A stretch of DNA of 64,000 bases from Terribium retamae (GCF_022347545.1 NZ_JAKREW010000001.1:62001-126000); one strand, 5' to 3'; numbered from the stretch's first letter, positions 52,360 through 61,839 are shown. The notes: generated from the letters alone by a model not told the origin. Translations and numbers: made by a program.

Positions 52360-53106
52360 CGCGGTAAGTCTTGGATCGTTGGCGAAGGCGGTCCGGTCGA
52401 AGCCGATGCGTCGGGTGGGGAACTCGCAGAGTGCTTGTACGCCGAAAGCACTCAGGCGCACGCGCCAGGTTTGCCATTCCGTCGGCTCCGGCTTGGCGAA
52501 GATCGCGCAGGTGAGCAGCGCGAGATTCTTGCCTGCCGGGTCTCGCACGGATTGATAGCGGATAACCTCGGCACCAGCCTCACGGGCACTATCCGCCAAG
52601 GTTTGACAGGCTTCGTAATCGGTTGGGTGTGTCCAGGCAGTGGCATCGCGGTCAAGAGGCGGTTTGGTGAGATCCAGCGCTTTGCCGGTCTGGAACGTAG
52701 CTGAAAAAGCGGTGTATTCGGCTGCATCGCGCGGCCAGGGCGTGTCAGGCGATTCCGCAAAGAACAGCAGTCGGTAGAAGGACATTTCCGCTACGGCGGT
52801 GACGATGGTCTCTGCGGCATAGTAGACGCCGAGCGTTCGCCCGGCACGGCGAAAACGGGAACCATAGGGGTAGACTGAACCGTAGCGGAACGGCGTCGCA
52901 AGCAGATAGTGTAAGTGCCGGCATTCGAAGGGGATATGCGGCTTGGTATCCTCGATCAGCTCTTCCAGCAACGTTTGCTCTTCCAGCGTGTCGACAAGCT
53001 TCAGCGTCGAAACGTGGTGTTGCGCCTCGACCATGCGCCAGCACTGCCCTTCGAGGCCGATCGCCTCAGACGAGAGCGCGGCGGGCGTCCAGATAGGCGA
53101 TGACAT
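52333..53106 (-). CDS. RES domain toxin (NAD+-degrading type)
   Basis: A 257-residue protein with the RES domain: CWRMVEAQHHVSTLKLVDTLEEQ, FRYGSVYPYGSRFRRAGRTLGVYYAAETIVTAVAEMSFYR (with the conserved Arg, Tyr and Glu of the family) and a late Ser in VIRYQSVRDPAGKNLALL. RES toxins deplete NAD+ when not held by their Xre partner. ATG 53106 follows CGGA by seven bases; the gene overlaps the antitoxin 3' end by 41 nt, so they are translationally coupled. Confidence 0.87.
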   Translation of the reverse strand: MSSPIWTPAALSSEAIGLEGQCWRMVEAQHHVSTLKLVDTLEEQTLLEELIEDTKPHIPFECRHLHYLLATPFRYGSVYPYGSRFRRAGRTLGVYYAAETIVTAVAEMSFYRLLFFAESPDTPWPRDAAEYTAFSATFQTGKALDLTKPPLDRDATAWTHPTDYEACQTLADSAREAGAEVIRYQSVRDPAGKNLALLTCAIFAKPEPTEWQTWRVRLSAFGVQALCEFPTRRIGFDRTAFANDPRLTALHWDRGKG

Positions 53107-53446
53107 CGACAAGTCCGCTAACTGTCAGGATTTTCTCCAATGGCTTGCCTCCCAACGCCGTGTTGACATTGCGCAGCCATGTCCTGGCCACTGTCTCGTC
53201 GCCACCGGTAATGGCGTCGAGTGAGCGGAACAGGCGAATGAACAGGACGGCCAGTTCGAACGGCTTTGAGCCTTTATCGAGCAGGAATTCATTCTTGCGC
53301 ATGCGCGAGACTGTCGCTTCGGAAACCCCAATGATCATGGACAGCGCCCGTGCTGTCACGTCCAGTCGCTCGGCAGCCCGCAGCGTCGCCTTGGTGATGA
53401 CGGCGTTTTCTTCTGCTCTCGGGTTTGCATTGAGCTGCGTGGTCAT
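53066..53446 (-). CDS. Xre/MbcA/ParS-type antitoxin
   Basis: A 126-residue protein. The N-terminal HTH-like domain is TKATLRAAERLDVTARALSMIIGVSEATVSRMRK, followed by the toxin-binding domain ELAVLFIRLFRSLDAITGGDETVARTWLRNVNTALGGKPLEKILTVSGLVDVIAYLDA (MbcA/ParS/Xre), typical of partners of RES toxins. GGAAGGA precedes ATG 53446. It neutralises the RES toxin and probably autoregulates the operon. Confidence 0.9.
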   Translation of the reverse strand: MTTQLNANPRAEENAVITKATLRAAERLDVTARALSMIIGVSEATVSRMRKNEFLLDKGSKPFELAVLFIRLFRSLDAITGGDETVARTWLRNVNTALGGKPLEKILTVSGLVDVIAYLDARRALV

Positions 53447-53590
53447 GATTCTTCCTTTCCACTGCAAATATAGGGCGGGAAAGTTCATATGGAAAGGAAA
53501 TTGCGGAGAATATAGAACAAAACAGGAACATACTTAAGCGGCGGTTTGCGTTTACCGATACACGGAACTACCGCTTACAAATCTCGTAAG

Positions 53591-54661
53591 TCAGTCTTTC
53601 TTGTAGAGCAGCCAGTTCTTGCTGGCGCGGCCAGCCATCACAGAATGGCGGGTGACACGGTTGCGGCCGTCCACCTTCGAACCATAAAGGGCGCGGTCCG
53701 CCTTGGAATAGAGATCTTCAGGCCCAATGGCTTCGGAAGCCATGCAGATGCCCATGGAGATTGTCACCGTGCCGTAGGTGGCGCCGCCTTGGCTGCTGAC
53801 GAAAGGCGTCTGCTCGACGAGGACGCGGATGCGCTCGGCAATGTCGAAGGTGGCCTCTTCGCTGGCACCTTCGATGATGAGAGCGAATTCTTCACCCCCG
53901 GTACGGGCAACGAACATGCCGCTGGAAACACTGGTCTGGAAGATGTCGGCAATATCCTTGAGGATCTTGTCTCCGACGGGGTGACCGAAGCGATCGTTGA
54001 TTTCCTTGAAACGATCGATATCGGCCAGGATCAGTGCATTGAACAAGATGCCTTTGTTGCTGTTGTAGATGCGGGCAATTTCCGCGTCGAAAGCACGCCG
54101 GTTCCAGACCTGCGTGAGAGGATCGGTATCCGCGAGGCGTTTATATTCCTCGAGTTTCGACTTGACGCTTTCGAGTTCAGCGGTCTTGTCCCCCAACGTG
54201 TTTGCGACTTGCTTGCCGTGGTCGATGCTCGAGGTGGTTGCTGCCGAAACCGCGCCGACGATCTTTTCCAGGAGTTCCTTCGAAATCGTGCTGCGGTTTG
54301 CAAGCCCATCGGAGGTTTCGTCGAGGATCTTGCCATATTTTTCGATATGCGTGCGTTCATTGCGCAGCAGCGAGGCAATATCTTCGAGTTCACGCGCCAG
54401 CACATCGCGCACATGGTCGACGATGCCATGTTTGTGACTCTGGGCAAAGAATTTGCGCCCGATGCGGTCGAGGTCGTCCTGCGTCGGCCTCTTGCTGAGG
54501 TCTAGTACCGCTAGGCTGAGTTCCGGATTGGAGCCGGTCAACGCTTCGTAGAAAATCTCGTAGTTACGCGGCATGGCGATTACGCCCAATTGCCGCATCG
54601 TGGCCACGACTGTTGTCGCGATATCGGAGCTCCGTTCAGACGTTACGGCTGCCGGCTGCAT
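53591..54661 (-). CDS. GGDEF-domain diguanylate cyclase
   Basis: About 356 residues, soluble. The N-terminal helical region (about 1-190, rich in coiled-coil segments such as LGDKTAELESVKSKLEEYKRL) precedes the GGDEF domain (about 190-350): ADTDPLTQVWNRRAF, LILADIDRFKEINDRFGHPVGD, and active site RTGGEEFALI. No RxxD inhibitory site is seen before the GGEEF motif. It makes cyclic di-GMP. The start at 54661 is a choice; the frame extends to 54766. Confidence 0.85.
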   Translation of the reverse strand: MQPAAVTSERSSDIATTVVATMRQLGVIAMPRNYEIFYEALTGSNPELSLAVLDLSKRPTQDDLDRIGRKFFAQSHKHGIVDHVRDVLARELEDIASLLRNERTHIEKYGKILDETSDGLANRSTISKELLEKIVGAVSAATTSSIDHGKQVANTLGDKTAELESVKSKLEEYKRLADTDPLTQVWNRRAFDAEIARIYNSNKGILFNALILADIDRFKEINDRFGHPVGDKILKDIADIFQTSVSSGMFVARTGGEEFALIIEGASEEATFDIAERIRVLVEQTPFVSSQGGATYGTVTISMGICMASEAIGPEDLYSKADRALYGSKVDGRNRVTRHSVMAGRASKNWLLYKKD

Positions 54662-55024
54662 CTGCACCCAATCCCCCAACAGTACCGGAGCGAGAACGAA
54701 GGCCTCTAACCTGCCGGTTGCAGAACATAATTCGTAGTCGATCCCACACGAAACACGCTCCGCCAACGATTTCCGCTTGCGAGACCTTAGATGAAACTGC
54801 GCTAAAGCTTTCTTAACCTGCCAGTCTAGTGGCGGCTTTTTCTACTTGAGGGTGTGCTCGTTCCGCAAGAGCAGGATAATATATTTTTGCTGGCTTCCAT
54901 TGTTCCGGAATATCGATCATCTGCGATGCTTGTTGCGGTCGATCGAAGGATGTCGGATAAGCGCGCCATTCCATGAACGGACCGGAACCAATCGACCGGG
55001 TGTCGCAAAAGGGAAAACGCCTCC

Positions 55025-55384
55025 ATGAAGCGGCTGATCGACGCTTTCTACAATTCAGTGCGCGCGTTCCGGCGGCTTGCGCAAAGCGAAGCAGCTTTTC
55101 AGCAAGAGCTGATCCTGCTGGCCATCGCAATTCCATTGGGTTGGTTCGTGGCGACGAGCTGGAGCAGCTATGCCTTGCTGATCGGCGCGGTGCTCCTGCT
55201 GATCATGGTAGAGGTTCTCAACACGGGCATCGAGGCGGCGTGTGACGCCATCAGCCGGGAATTCCACATCGACATCCAGCTGGCCAAGGATTGCGGTTCG
55301 CTGGCGGTGCTGATTTCCATCCTTCTTGCCACCGGCGTGTGGATGTTTGCCATTATTGAGCGCATCTACGGCGCACCGATCTGA
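55025..55384 (+). CDS. dgkA: Diacylglycerol kinase
   Basis: A 119-residue inner-membrane enzyme with three helices. It recycles diacylglycerol from periplasmic glucan or lipid modification to phosphatidic acid. The conserved region is ALLIGAVLLLIMVEVLNTGIEAACDAIS, matching ExxNTAIEAVVD, and HIDIQLAKDCGSLAVLIS follows. It converges on the DedA gene, overlapping by 19 bp. Confidence 0.9.
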   Translation: MKRLIDAFYNSVRAFRRLAQSEAAFQQELILLAIAIPLGWFVATSWSSYALLIGAVLLLIMVEVLNTGIEAACDAISREFHIDIQLAKDCGSLAVLISILLATGVWMFAIIERIYGAPI

Positions 55385-55986
55385 TCGGCATCAGCGGTTT
55401 GATTTCCCCGTAACCTTTCGCGGCGAAGCAGTGCCCGCGCAATCACAAAGGCGGCCGTCATCACGATGACGCCGATCGCGAAAGCAACAAGCAACCGCTC
55501 GTGATGTAGCAGCGCTCTTCCGACGATCTGTTCGGCCCCGAGGCCGAACAGATAGCCGAGGCCGCAGAAGAGTATTGACCATACGGCTGCGGAGATCGCG
55601 TTCAGAAACAGGAACCGCGTCGTGGCGACACCCGAAAGACCGGCTACGATGCCGCCCAGGATGCGCATGCCGTAGATGTAGCGGTTGGATAGAACGTATA
55701 TGTTCGGATGGGCGGTGACCAGCTGGCGGGCGCGGTTGAAGCCGGGTTTGCGACTGATCCGTTGCACCAGTTTTGTCTGCGCAAAACCACGGCCCATCAT
55801 GAAGAAGGCGCTGTCGCCGAGAAAAGCGCCGGCAAAGACTGCAAGCAGTGTCTGCCAGAATGCGAAGACGTGTTGGTGGGCAAAGAACCCGCCCAACATG
55901 GCGACAGTTTCGCCCTCGGCAAGGCAACCGAGCAAAACAGCCAGCAACCCATAGTGTTCGATAATGCCGTGAATCGTCTCGGTCAT
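55366..55986 (-). CDS. DedA family membrane protein
   Basis: A 206-residue SNARE-associated/DedA protein with four to six helices. Conserved pieces are CLAEGETVAMLGGFFA (with Glu), GAFLGDSAFFMMGR (the GDxxxYxxGR region) and SNRYIYGMRILGGIVAGLSG (RxxPGxR region). DedA proteins flip or scramble polyprenyl-phosphate or phospholipids and support membrane homeostasis. Its start overlaps the DUF1003 stop by four bases. Confidence 0.85.
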   Translation of the reverse strand: MTETIHGIIEHYGLLAVLLGCLAEGETVAMLGGFFAHQHVFAFWQTLLAVFAGAFLGDSAFFMMGRGFAQTKLVQRISRKPGFNRARQLVTAHPNIYVLSNRYIYGMRILGGIVAGLSGVATTRFLFLNAISAAVWSILFCGLGYLFGLGAEQIVGRALLHHERLLVAFAIGVIVMTAAFVIARALLRRERLRGNQTADADQIGAP

Positions 55987-56561
55987 TGGCCCGAACGGTT
56001 TCCGGACAACTTATGGGTCAATCCATCCTCGATCAGCTGCATCTTTTCGGCAAGGCGCGCAATTTCGTCACGCATGGCCATGATCTGGCTGTGCCGCAAC
56101 TCGTCCAGTTTCTCGTGCAGCGCCATGATCTCGATTTCGGACTTGAGGTTGACCTCATAGTCGTGCGCGGCGGCTGCGCGATCGCGCTCGGCTTGTCGGT
56201 TCTGAGACATCATGATCACCGGCGCCTGGATCGCAGCCAGCATGGACAGCACAAGGTTCAGGAAGATGTAGGGGTAGGGATCGAAGGCTTCACGGGCCAG
56301 CAGCACGCTGTTCAGCAGCGCCCATGCGACCAGAAACACAATGAAGGCGATGATGAAGCTCCACGAGCCGCCGATCCTGGCCACCGCATCAGCAACACGC
56401 GCGCCGGTCGTGGCGCCTTGATGTTCGGCACCTTCGGTGTAGAACGATACCGTCTTTCGGTCGATCGCGCTCTGCAACACGCGGCGCTCGCTGTCGGTTA
56501 GCGCATCGGCATTGCGCGATAACCAGCGGCTGGCCAGTTCCGCCATGGTCCTGCGTTGCAT
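55983..56561 (-). CDS. DUF1003 membrane protein
   Basis: A 192-residue protein with the DUF1003 domain: VADAVARIGGSWSFIIAFIVFLVAWALLN, FDPYPYIFLNLVLSMLAAIQAPVIMMSQNRQAERDR with two helices, then a cytoplasmic coiled tail (LKSEIEIMALHEKLDELR). Function unknown. AAGGAGG is five bases before ATG 56561. Co-transcribed with the DedA gene. Confidence 0.87.
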   Translation of the reverse strand: MQRRTMAELASRWLSRNADALTDSERRVLQSAIDRKTVSFYTEGAEHQGATTGARVADAVARIGGSWSFIIAFIVFLVAWALLNSVLLAREAFDPYPYIFLNLVLSMLAAIQAPVIMMSQNRQAERDRAAAAHDYEVNLKSEIEIMALHEKLDELRHSQIMAMRDEIARLAEKMQLIEDGLTHKLSGNRSGQ

Positions 56562-56657
56562 GGGTACCTCCTTGCCGGCGCTTGCGTGGTCCGGCGAACT
56601 ATAGAAGATAGCGCAAACATCTCATCGCGGTCCGGCCGCATGCGGGGAGGGCGAGAC

Positions 56658-57371
56658 ATGCTCGATTTTCAGCAGATTCGCGCTCGGGCGGCAAAACGCA
56701 AGGGCGGTGATGCTATTCTCGCGTCTCTGCTGGGGGCGGCGCCCGACAATACGGCTCTTGCAAGAACTCCCGACGACCGTGTGCTCTCGACCATGGCCGA
56801 GCGTGTCTTCGCAGCTGGGTTCGTCTGGAGTGTCATCGAACAGAAATGGCCGGGCTTCGAGGAAGCCTTTCTCGGCTTCGAACCCAAGCGACTGCTCTTC
56901 CAGCCCGATGATTTCTGGCACGATCTCGCTTCTGACAAGCGTATCGTCCGCAATCCGCAGAAAATCCGCTCCGTTCGAGAGAACGCGGCCTTCGTCGAGC
57001 GGGTGTCGAATGAGCACGGCTCTTTCGGCAGGTTCCTGGCGGCTTGGCCAGCGGATGATCAGGTGGGATTGATGGCCTATTTCGCCAAAAACGGCAGCCG
57101 ACTCGGCGGCAATACGGGCCAATATCTGCTTCGCTGGCTGGAATGGGATGCCTTCATCATCTCTAAGGATATGTCTGCCGCCCTGCGAGATGCCGGACTG
57201 GACATCGCCGAAAATCCGACGTCGAAACGCGACCTGGACAAGATTCAGACGCAGATCAATAGCTGGGCAACGCAGACAGGCCTGCCGCGCAAGCACATCT
57301 CGCGTATTCTATCGATGTCGATCGGTGAAAATCACGCGCCGGAGACCATCCGCGAATATACCGGCGAATAG
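56658..57371 (+). CDS. DNA-3-methyladenine glycosylase I-like protein
   Basis: A 237-residue protein of the Tag-type helix-hairpin-helix glycosylase family. LSTMAERVFAAGFVWSVIEQKWPGFEEAFLGFEPKRL matches the fold core, and IVRNPQKIRSVRENAAFVERV follows. It probably removes alkylated adenine from DNA. The C-terminal Zn-binding residues of classical Tag are not obvious, so it belongs to a divergent branch. GGGGAGG is upstream of ATG 56658. Confidence 0.75.
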   Translation: MLDFQQIRARAAKRKGGDAILASLLGAAPDNTALARTPDDRVLSTMAERVFAAGFVWSVIEQKWPGFEEAFLGFEPKRLLFQPDDFWHDLASDKRIVRNPQKIRSVRENAAFVERVSNEHGSFGRFLAAWPADDQVGLMAYFAKNGSRLGGNTGQYLLRWLEWDAFIISKDMSAALRDAGLDIAENPTSKRDLDKIQTQINSWATQTGLPRKHISRILSMSIGENHAPETIREYTGE

Positions 57372-57425
57372 TGGCCTATCCGATCGCCATTGATGCATGC
57401 CGAGAGCCGCGCTAAACCCGACGCC

Positions 57426-59117
57426 ATGACCAGCAAGACCGTTCCCGATACGCTTCGCATCGCTATTGCCCAGTTGAATCCGACTGTCGGCGACATCGCC
57501 GGCAATCTTGCCAAGGCGCGTGAGGCGCGATCGGATGCCGCCCGCCAGGGTGCCGACCTCGTGCTGTTCACGGAACTCTTCATTTCCGGCTATCCACCGG
57601 AAGACCTGGTGCTCAAGCCAGCCTTCGTGGCAGCCTGCGAAGAGGCAGCCAATGAACTGGTCCAGGATACGGCCGACGGCGGTCCGGCTGTCATTGTGGG
57701 TACACCGCTTAAGCGTAAAAGCGGCACCCACAACTCCATCCTTTTTGCCGATGGCGGCAAAGTTTTGGGCGAGCGCTACAAGGTCGACTTGCCAAATTAT
57801 GGCGAGTTTGACGAGAAGCGTGTCTTCCAGGCAGGGCCTGAAATCGCCGGGCCGGTGAATTTCAGGGGTGTCAGGATTGGCGTTCCGATCTGCGAAGATA
57901 TTTGGGGTGAGCTTGGCGTCTGTGAAACGCTGGCCGAAAGCGGTGCAGAAATCCTGTTGGTGCCCAACGGCTCGCCCTACTACCGCGCCAAGATGGACGT
58001 GCGCCATCAGGTCGTAATCAAGCAGGTCATCGAAACCGGGCTGCCGATGATTTACGCCAATCAACTTGGCGGGCAGGACGAACTGGTTTTCGATGGGGCC
58101 TCGTTCGCGATCAATGCCGATAAGTCGCTGGCATTCCAGATGAGCCAGTTCGAAGAGACGCTTGCCGTCACTGAGTGGAAGCGCACCGCAGACGGTTGGC
58201 TGTGCACGGAAGGGCCGATGTCGAAAATCCCAGAGCGGGAAGAGGCCGACTACCGCGCCTGCATGCTGGGCCTGCGAGACTACGTCAACAAAAACGGGTT
58301 CAAGAATGTGGTCTTGGGTCTGTCCGGCGGCATCGATTCCGCGATCTGTGCCGCTCTTGCCGTCGACGCGCTGGGTGAGGAGCGGTTGCGGGCGGTCATG
58401 ATGCCCTACCGCTATACTTCGAAGGATTCTCTGAAGGACGCCGAGGATTGCGCCCGTGCGCTCGGTTGCCGTTACGACATCGTTCCAATCTTCGAACCGG
58501 TTGATGGTTTCTCGAATGCGCTGACCCAGCTTTTCGAAGGTACCAAGGAAGGCATCACCGAAGAAAACCTGCAGAGCCGTGCCCGTGGCACGATCCTGAT
58601 GGCGATTTCCAACAAGTTCGGTTCCATGGTCGTCACCACCGGCAACAAGTCGGAAATGTCGGTGGGTTACGCCACGCTTTATGGCGACATGAATGGTGGC
58701 TTCAATCCGATCAAGGACCTTTACAAGATGCAGGTCTATGCGCTTTCGCGGTGGCGCAACACGCATGTGCCGCCAGGCGCATTGGGTCCTTCCGGCGAGG
58801 TGATCCCGCAAAATATCATCGACAAGGCCCCGTCCGCGGAGTTGCGCCCCAATCAGACCGACCAGGATTCGCTGCCTCCTTACCCGGTACTCGACGACAT
58901 TCTAGAATGCCTTGTCGAGAATGAGATGGGTGTCGAGGAGATCGTCAAGCGTGGCTACGAGCGAGCCATCGTCGAGCGTGTCGAACATCTGCTCTACATC
59001 GCCGAATACAAGCGCCGGCAAGCTGCACCGGGCGTAAAGATCACGAAGAAGAATTTCGGCCGCGACCGCCGCTATCCGATCACCAACCGTTTCCGTGATC
59101 GGGCTGACCGTGGCTGA
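57426..59117 (+). CDS. nadE: Glutamine-dependent NAD+ synthetase
   Basis: A 563-residue two-domain enzyme, the last step of NAD synthesis. N-terminal nitrilase-fold glutaminase with catalytic Glu (LFTELFISGYPPEDL), Lys (ERYKVDLPNYGEFDEKR) and Cys (VPICEDIWG). C-terminal synthetase with P-loop LGLSGGIDSAICAALA and TTGNKSEMSVGYATLYGDM. ATG 57426 gives the family N-terminus (LRIAIAQLNPTVGDI). A GNAT gene overlaps its last 8 bases. Confidence 0.94.
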   Translation: MTSKTVPDTLRIAIAQLNPTVGDIAGNLAKAREARSDAARQGADLVLFTELFISGYPPEDLVLKPAFVAACEEAANELVQDTADGGPAVIVGTPLKRKSGTHNSILFADGGKVLGERYKVDLPNYGEFDEKRVFQAGPEIAGPVNFRGVRIGVPICEDIWGELGVCETLAESGAEILLVPNGSPYYRAKMDVRHQVVIKQVIETGLPMIYANQLGGQDELVFDGASFAINADKSLAFQMSQFEETLAVTEWKRTADGWLCTEGPMSKIPEREEADYRACMLGLRDYVNKNGFKNVVLGLSGGIDSAICAALAVDALGEERLRAVMMPYRYTSKDSLKDAEDCARALGCRYDIVPIFEPVDGFSNALTQLFEGTKEGITEENLQSRARGTILMAISNKFGSMVVTTGNKSEMSVGYATLYGDMNGGFNPIKDLYKMQVYALSRWRNTHVPPGALGPSGEVIPQNIIDKAPSAELRPNQTDQDSLPPYPVLDDILECLVENEMGVEEIVKRGYERAIVERVEHLLYIAEYKRRQAAPGVKITKKNFGRDRRYPITNRFRDRADRG

Positions 59118-59517
59118 AGTCGACATTTCGTTCGATCGCAATCGCCTCGATTTCAAGGCGACATCAGAGATCATCAAGGCCAGCTACTGGGGTTCGCGGC
59201 GCAGCGATGATGTTCACCGTCGCGCTTTCGACAATTCGCTCTGTGCAGCGGCGTTCCTGGGAGACGAGCAAGTCGGCTTTGCCCGGGTCGTCACCGACTA
59301 TGCCTGTTTCGCCTATCTCTGCGACGTTATCGTCTGGCCGGAGCACCGCGGCGCCGGCATCGGCAAGAAACTGATCAGTGCGCTGCTCGATCATCCGGAA
59401 CTGGCTACCGTTGGTGGCTGGACCTTGCGCACCGCCGACGCACATTCGCTGTATGCCGCTTTCGGCTTCGAGGCATCCGCCGACGGCAAGACGATGCACC
59501 TCAAGCGCAACGGCTGA
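59110..59517 (+). CDS. GNAT family N-acetyltransferase
   Basis: About 135 residues. The acetyl-CoA loop is VIVWPEHRGAGIGKKLISALL, and the late motif TADAHSLYAAFGFEA follows; FDNSLCAAAFLGDEQVGFARVVTD forms the central sheet. GTG 59110 is taken, overlapping the nadE stop by 8 nt; GTG 59095 is possible. Substrate unknown. Probably translated by coupling from nadE. Confidence 0.83.
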   Translation: MAEVDISFDRNRLDFKATSEIIKASYWGSRRSDDVHRRAFDNSLCAAAFLGDEQVGFARVVTDYACFAYLCDVIVWPEHRGAGIGKKLISALLDHPELATVGGWTLRTADAHSLYAAFGFEASADGKTMHLKRNG

Positions 59518-59892
59518 TTGGACAGCGACCACTGCCGCAGTGTTGCAGCTTAGCCTCACCGATTATGCCACGATGCTTTTGTGTCGGGAGTGGGGTTGGC
59601 GTGGCAAAATGCCTCTCCTATAAGGTCTGCATCCGCGATTCCCTGACCGGGAGGATACGAATGATGGCATTTGAAAACTCTATACGAGGTAGTGAGGCTT
59701 AGGTCTTCGAGGCGGTTCCTTCGGGATCACGCCATCGCAGATTAGGCTTTGGGATACCTCGACCGCCGCCTGGAATCCGGGCTGGTGAGTTCCATCTTTT
59801 CATATCCGCATCCAGGGCTGTAATTTTGGCCCACAAAGCGGTGTTTCCTTTACGCTTTTTCGGGATCAGGCACGATCGTGCCTGCACACATC
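59518..59892. other. Intergenic region with a tiny SD-led open frame and a palindrome
   Basis: It contains GGGAGGA followed by an ATG and only 13 codons (59661-59702), a perfect palindrome AGGCACGATCGTGCCT (59868-59883), and an antisense frame of 62 codons (59699-59887) that starts with GTG and lacks a ribosome site. I see no known gene. Confidence 0.4.
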
Positions 59893-61695
59893 ATGACTCG
59901 TTTCAAGATCGATTTGCGCGCCGGCGCATTCGGCAGCGTTCTTGGCTTCACCTTTGCCCACTGGCGGCGTCAGCCGCTCAGGGTGCTGTTCATCATGGTG
60001 ATGATCTTACTTTCGACGCTGGCTGATGTGCTGACGCCGCTTTATTCCGGCCGTCTCGTCGATGCAGTTGCTTCAGGTGCTGCATCAAGCGATGAAGCAT
60101 GGAACGCTGCCATCGCTGCATTTATCGCCCTGATCGGCTTGGCGTTATCATCCGTCATTTTTCGCAACTTCGGCTTCTACGCCATCGTGGAACTGACGCT
60201 GAAAATGATGTCGGACATCTGTGCCGATGCGTTTCATCGCGTCCAGCGCTTCTCGACCGACTGGCACGCCAATTCTTTTGCCGGCTCAACTGTGCGCAAG
60301 GTCACGCGCGGGATGTGGGCACTCGACCTGTTGAACGACACGATCCTCATCGCGCTGTTCCCTTCGGTGATCATGCTGGTGGGGTCCACCGTTCTGCTCG
60401 GCTGGTATTGGCCGATGATGGGGTTGGTCGTCGCGACCGGCTCGCTTGTTTTCATCATCGTCACGGCGGTGCTGTCGCTTGCTTATGTTGCGCCTGCCGC
60501 ACGGCTTGCAAATTCCTGGGATACCCGTCTCGGCGGCGCGTTGGCCGACGCAGTCAGTTGCAACGCAGTGGTGAAGGGATTCGGTGCTGAAGAGCGCGAG
60601 GAGCAGCGGCTCGCTGACATCGTCACCAAATGGCACCACCGCACGGCGCGCACCTGGAACCGCGGAACAGTCAACGGCACCACGCAAGGCGTGATGCTGC
60701 TGATCCTGCGCACGGCGGTCATCGGAACGGTGCTTTTGTTGTGGTTTGGCGGGCAGGCCTCGGCCGGCGATGTCGCCTTTGTGCTGACGTCGTTCTTCGT
60801 TCTCCAGGGCTATCTGCGTGACATCGGCATGCATATCCGCAACATGCAGCGCTCGATCAATGACATGGAGGAACTGGTCGACTTCCAGGCGCAGCCACTC
60901 GGCATTGAGGATGCATCGGATGCTGAGCCGGCTCGCATTGTCGACGGTGGTATCGTCTTCGACCACGTTACCTTCCACTATGGCAATCACCGCGAACCGC
61001 TCTATCGCGACTTTTCGGTCGCGATAGAGCCTGGCGAACGCATCGGCCTGGTTGGGCACTCCGGTTCGGGAAAGACCACCTTCGTCAAGCTGATCCAGCG
61101 CCTCTACGACATCAGCGGTGGCCGTATCTTGATCGATGGTCAGGATATCGCGCAAGTGACGCAGGCGTCGCTGCGCCAGCAGATCGCCATCGTGCAGCAG
61201 GAGCCGATCCTGTTTCACCGCTCATTGGCGGAGAACATCGCCTATGCGCGGCCGGGTGCCACTCAGGCCGAGATCGAAGAGGCCGCCCGCCTTGCCAGTG
61301 CGCATGATTTCATCGCGCGACTGCCCAAGGGCTACGGCACGTTGGTAGGCGAGCGTGGCGTCAAGCTTTCGGGGGGCGAGCGTCAGCGTGTGGCGATCGC
61401 CCGAGCCTTTCTGGCAGATGCACCGATCCTGATTTTGGACGAGGCGACTTCAAGTCTCGATTCGGAATCGGAAGTGCTGATTCAGAAAGCGATGGAGCGG
61501 CTGATGGTCGGGCGCACCACGCTGGTCATTGCGCACCGATTGTCGACGGTGAGGGCACTTGACCGCCTGCTGGTCTTCGACCGCGGCAAGATCGTGGAAG
61601 AAGGCTCGCATGAGGAGCTGATCCGGCTGAATGGCGGTATCTACCGCCGGCTTTTCGAGCGTCAGGCGCTGGAACTCACCAAAGGGCTGGTCTGA
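59893..61695 (+). CDS. ABC exporter, fused membrane-ATPase (type IV)
   Basis: A 600-residue half-transporter. The membrane domain has six helices (about 20-310), starting ADVLTPLYSGRLVDAV. The ATPase domain (about 350-590) has Walker A GHSGSGKTTFVKLIQRLYDI, Q-loop IVQQEPILFHRSLAENI, signature LSGGERQRVAIARAF, Walker B ILILDEATSSLDSESE, and H-loop IAHRLSTV. It resembles lipid/multidrug exporters of the MsbA type. Substrate unknown. A terminator follows. Confidence 0.87.
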   Translation: MTRFKIDLRAGAFGSVLGFTFAHWRRQPLRVLFIMVMILLSTLADVLTPLYSGRLVDAVASGAASSDEAWNAAIAAFIALIGLALSSVIFRNFGFYAIVELTLKMMSDICADAFHRVQRFSTDWHANSFAGSTVRKVTRGMWALDLLNDTILIALFPSVIMLVGSTVLLGWYWPMMGLVVATGSLVFIIVTAVLSLAYVAPAARLANSWDTRLGGALADAVSCNAVVKGFGAEEREEQRLADIVTKWHHRTARTWNRGTVNGTTQGVMLLILRTAVIGTVLLLWFGGQASAGDVAFVLTSFFVLQGYLRDIGMHIRNMQRSINDMEELVDFQAQPLGIEDASDAEPARIVDGGIVFDHVTFHYGNHREPLYRDFSVAIEPGERIGLVGHSGSGKTTFVKLIQRLYDISGGRILIDGQDIAQVTQASLRQQIAIVQQEPILFHRSLAENIAYARPGATQAEIEEAARLASAHDFIARLPKGYGTLVGERGVKLSGGERQRVAIARAFLADAPILILDEATSSLDSESEVLIQKAMERLMVGRTTLVIAHRLSTVRALDRLLVFDRGKIVEEGSHEELIRLNGGIYRRLFERQALELTKGLV

Positions 61696-61714
61696 TACCG
61701 GTGAACTGAGGAGG

Positions 61715-61747
61715 TGGCGGGCGGTCTTCGATGCTGCCCGCCATTTT
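61715..61747 (+). terminator. Intrinsic terminator after the ABC exporter
   Basis: TGGCGGGC (61715-61722) pairs with GCCCGCCA (61736-61743), 8 bp, followed by TTTT. Confidence 0.7.
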
Positions 61748-61839
61748 GTCGTCTGTACTGGGAGTTGGCCCTATTTCCGGCCGATCGGGGTTTTAAGGCG
61801 CGCCTTGCCAAGGTCCAACTCATCCGCTACGCCCCGATC

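Noticed and set aside
54813..54974. 53-codon minus-strand frame upstream of dgkA
   Set aside because: Codon use is unlike neighbours, no ribosome site, and it lies in the likely dgkA promoter region.
57309..58811. 500-codon antisense frame across nadE
   Set aside because: It is an open reverse-frame shadow of a GC-rich gene; its translation shows no domain and nadE has all catalytic motifs.
59699..59887. 62-codon minus-strand frame before the ABC exporter
   Set aside because: GTG start without ribosome site, low-complexity basic protein, partly built on a palindrome.
60286..61218. 310-codon antisense frame in the ABC exporter gene
   Set aside because: Shadow of a well-supported ABC gene with all motifs present on the plus strand.
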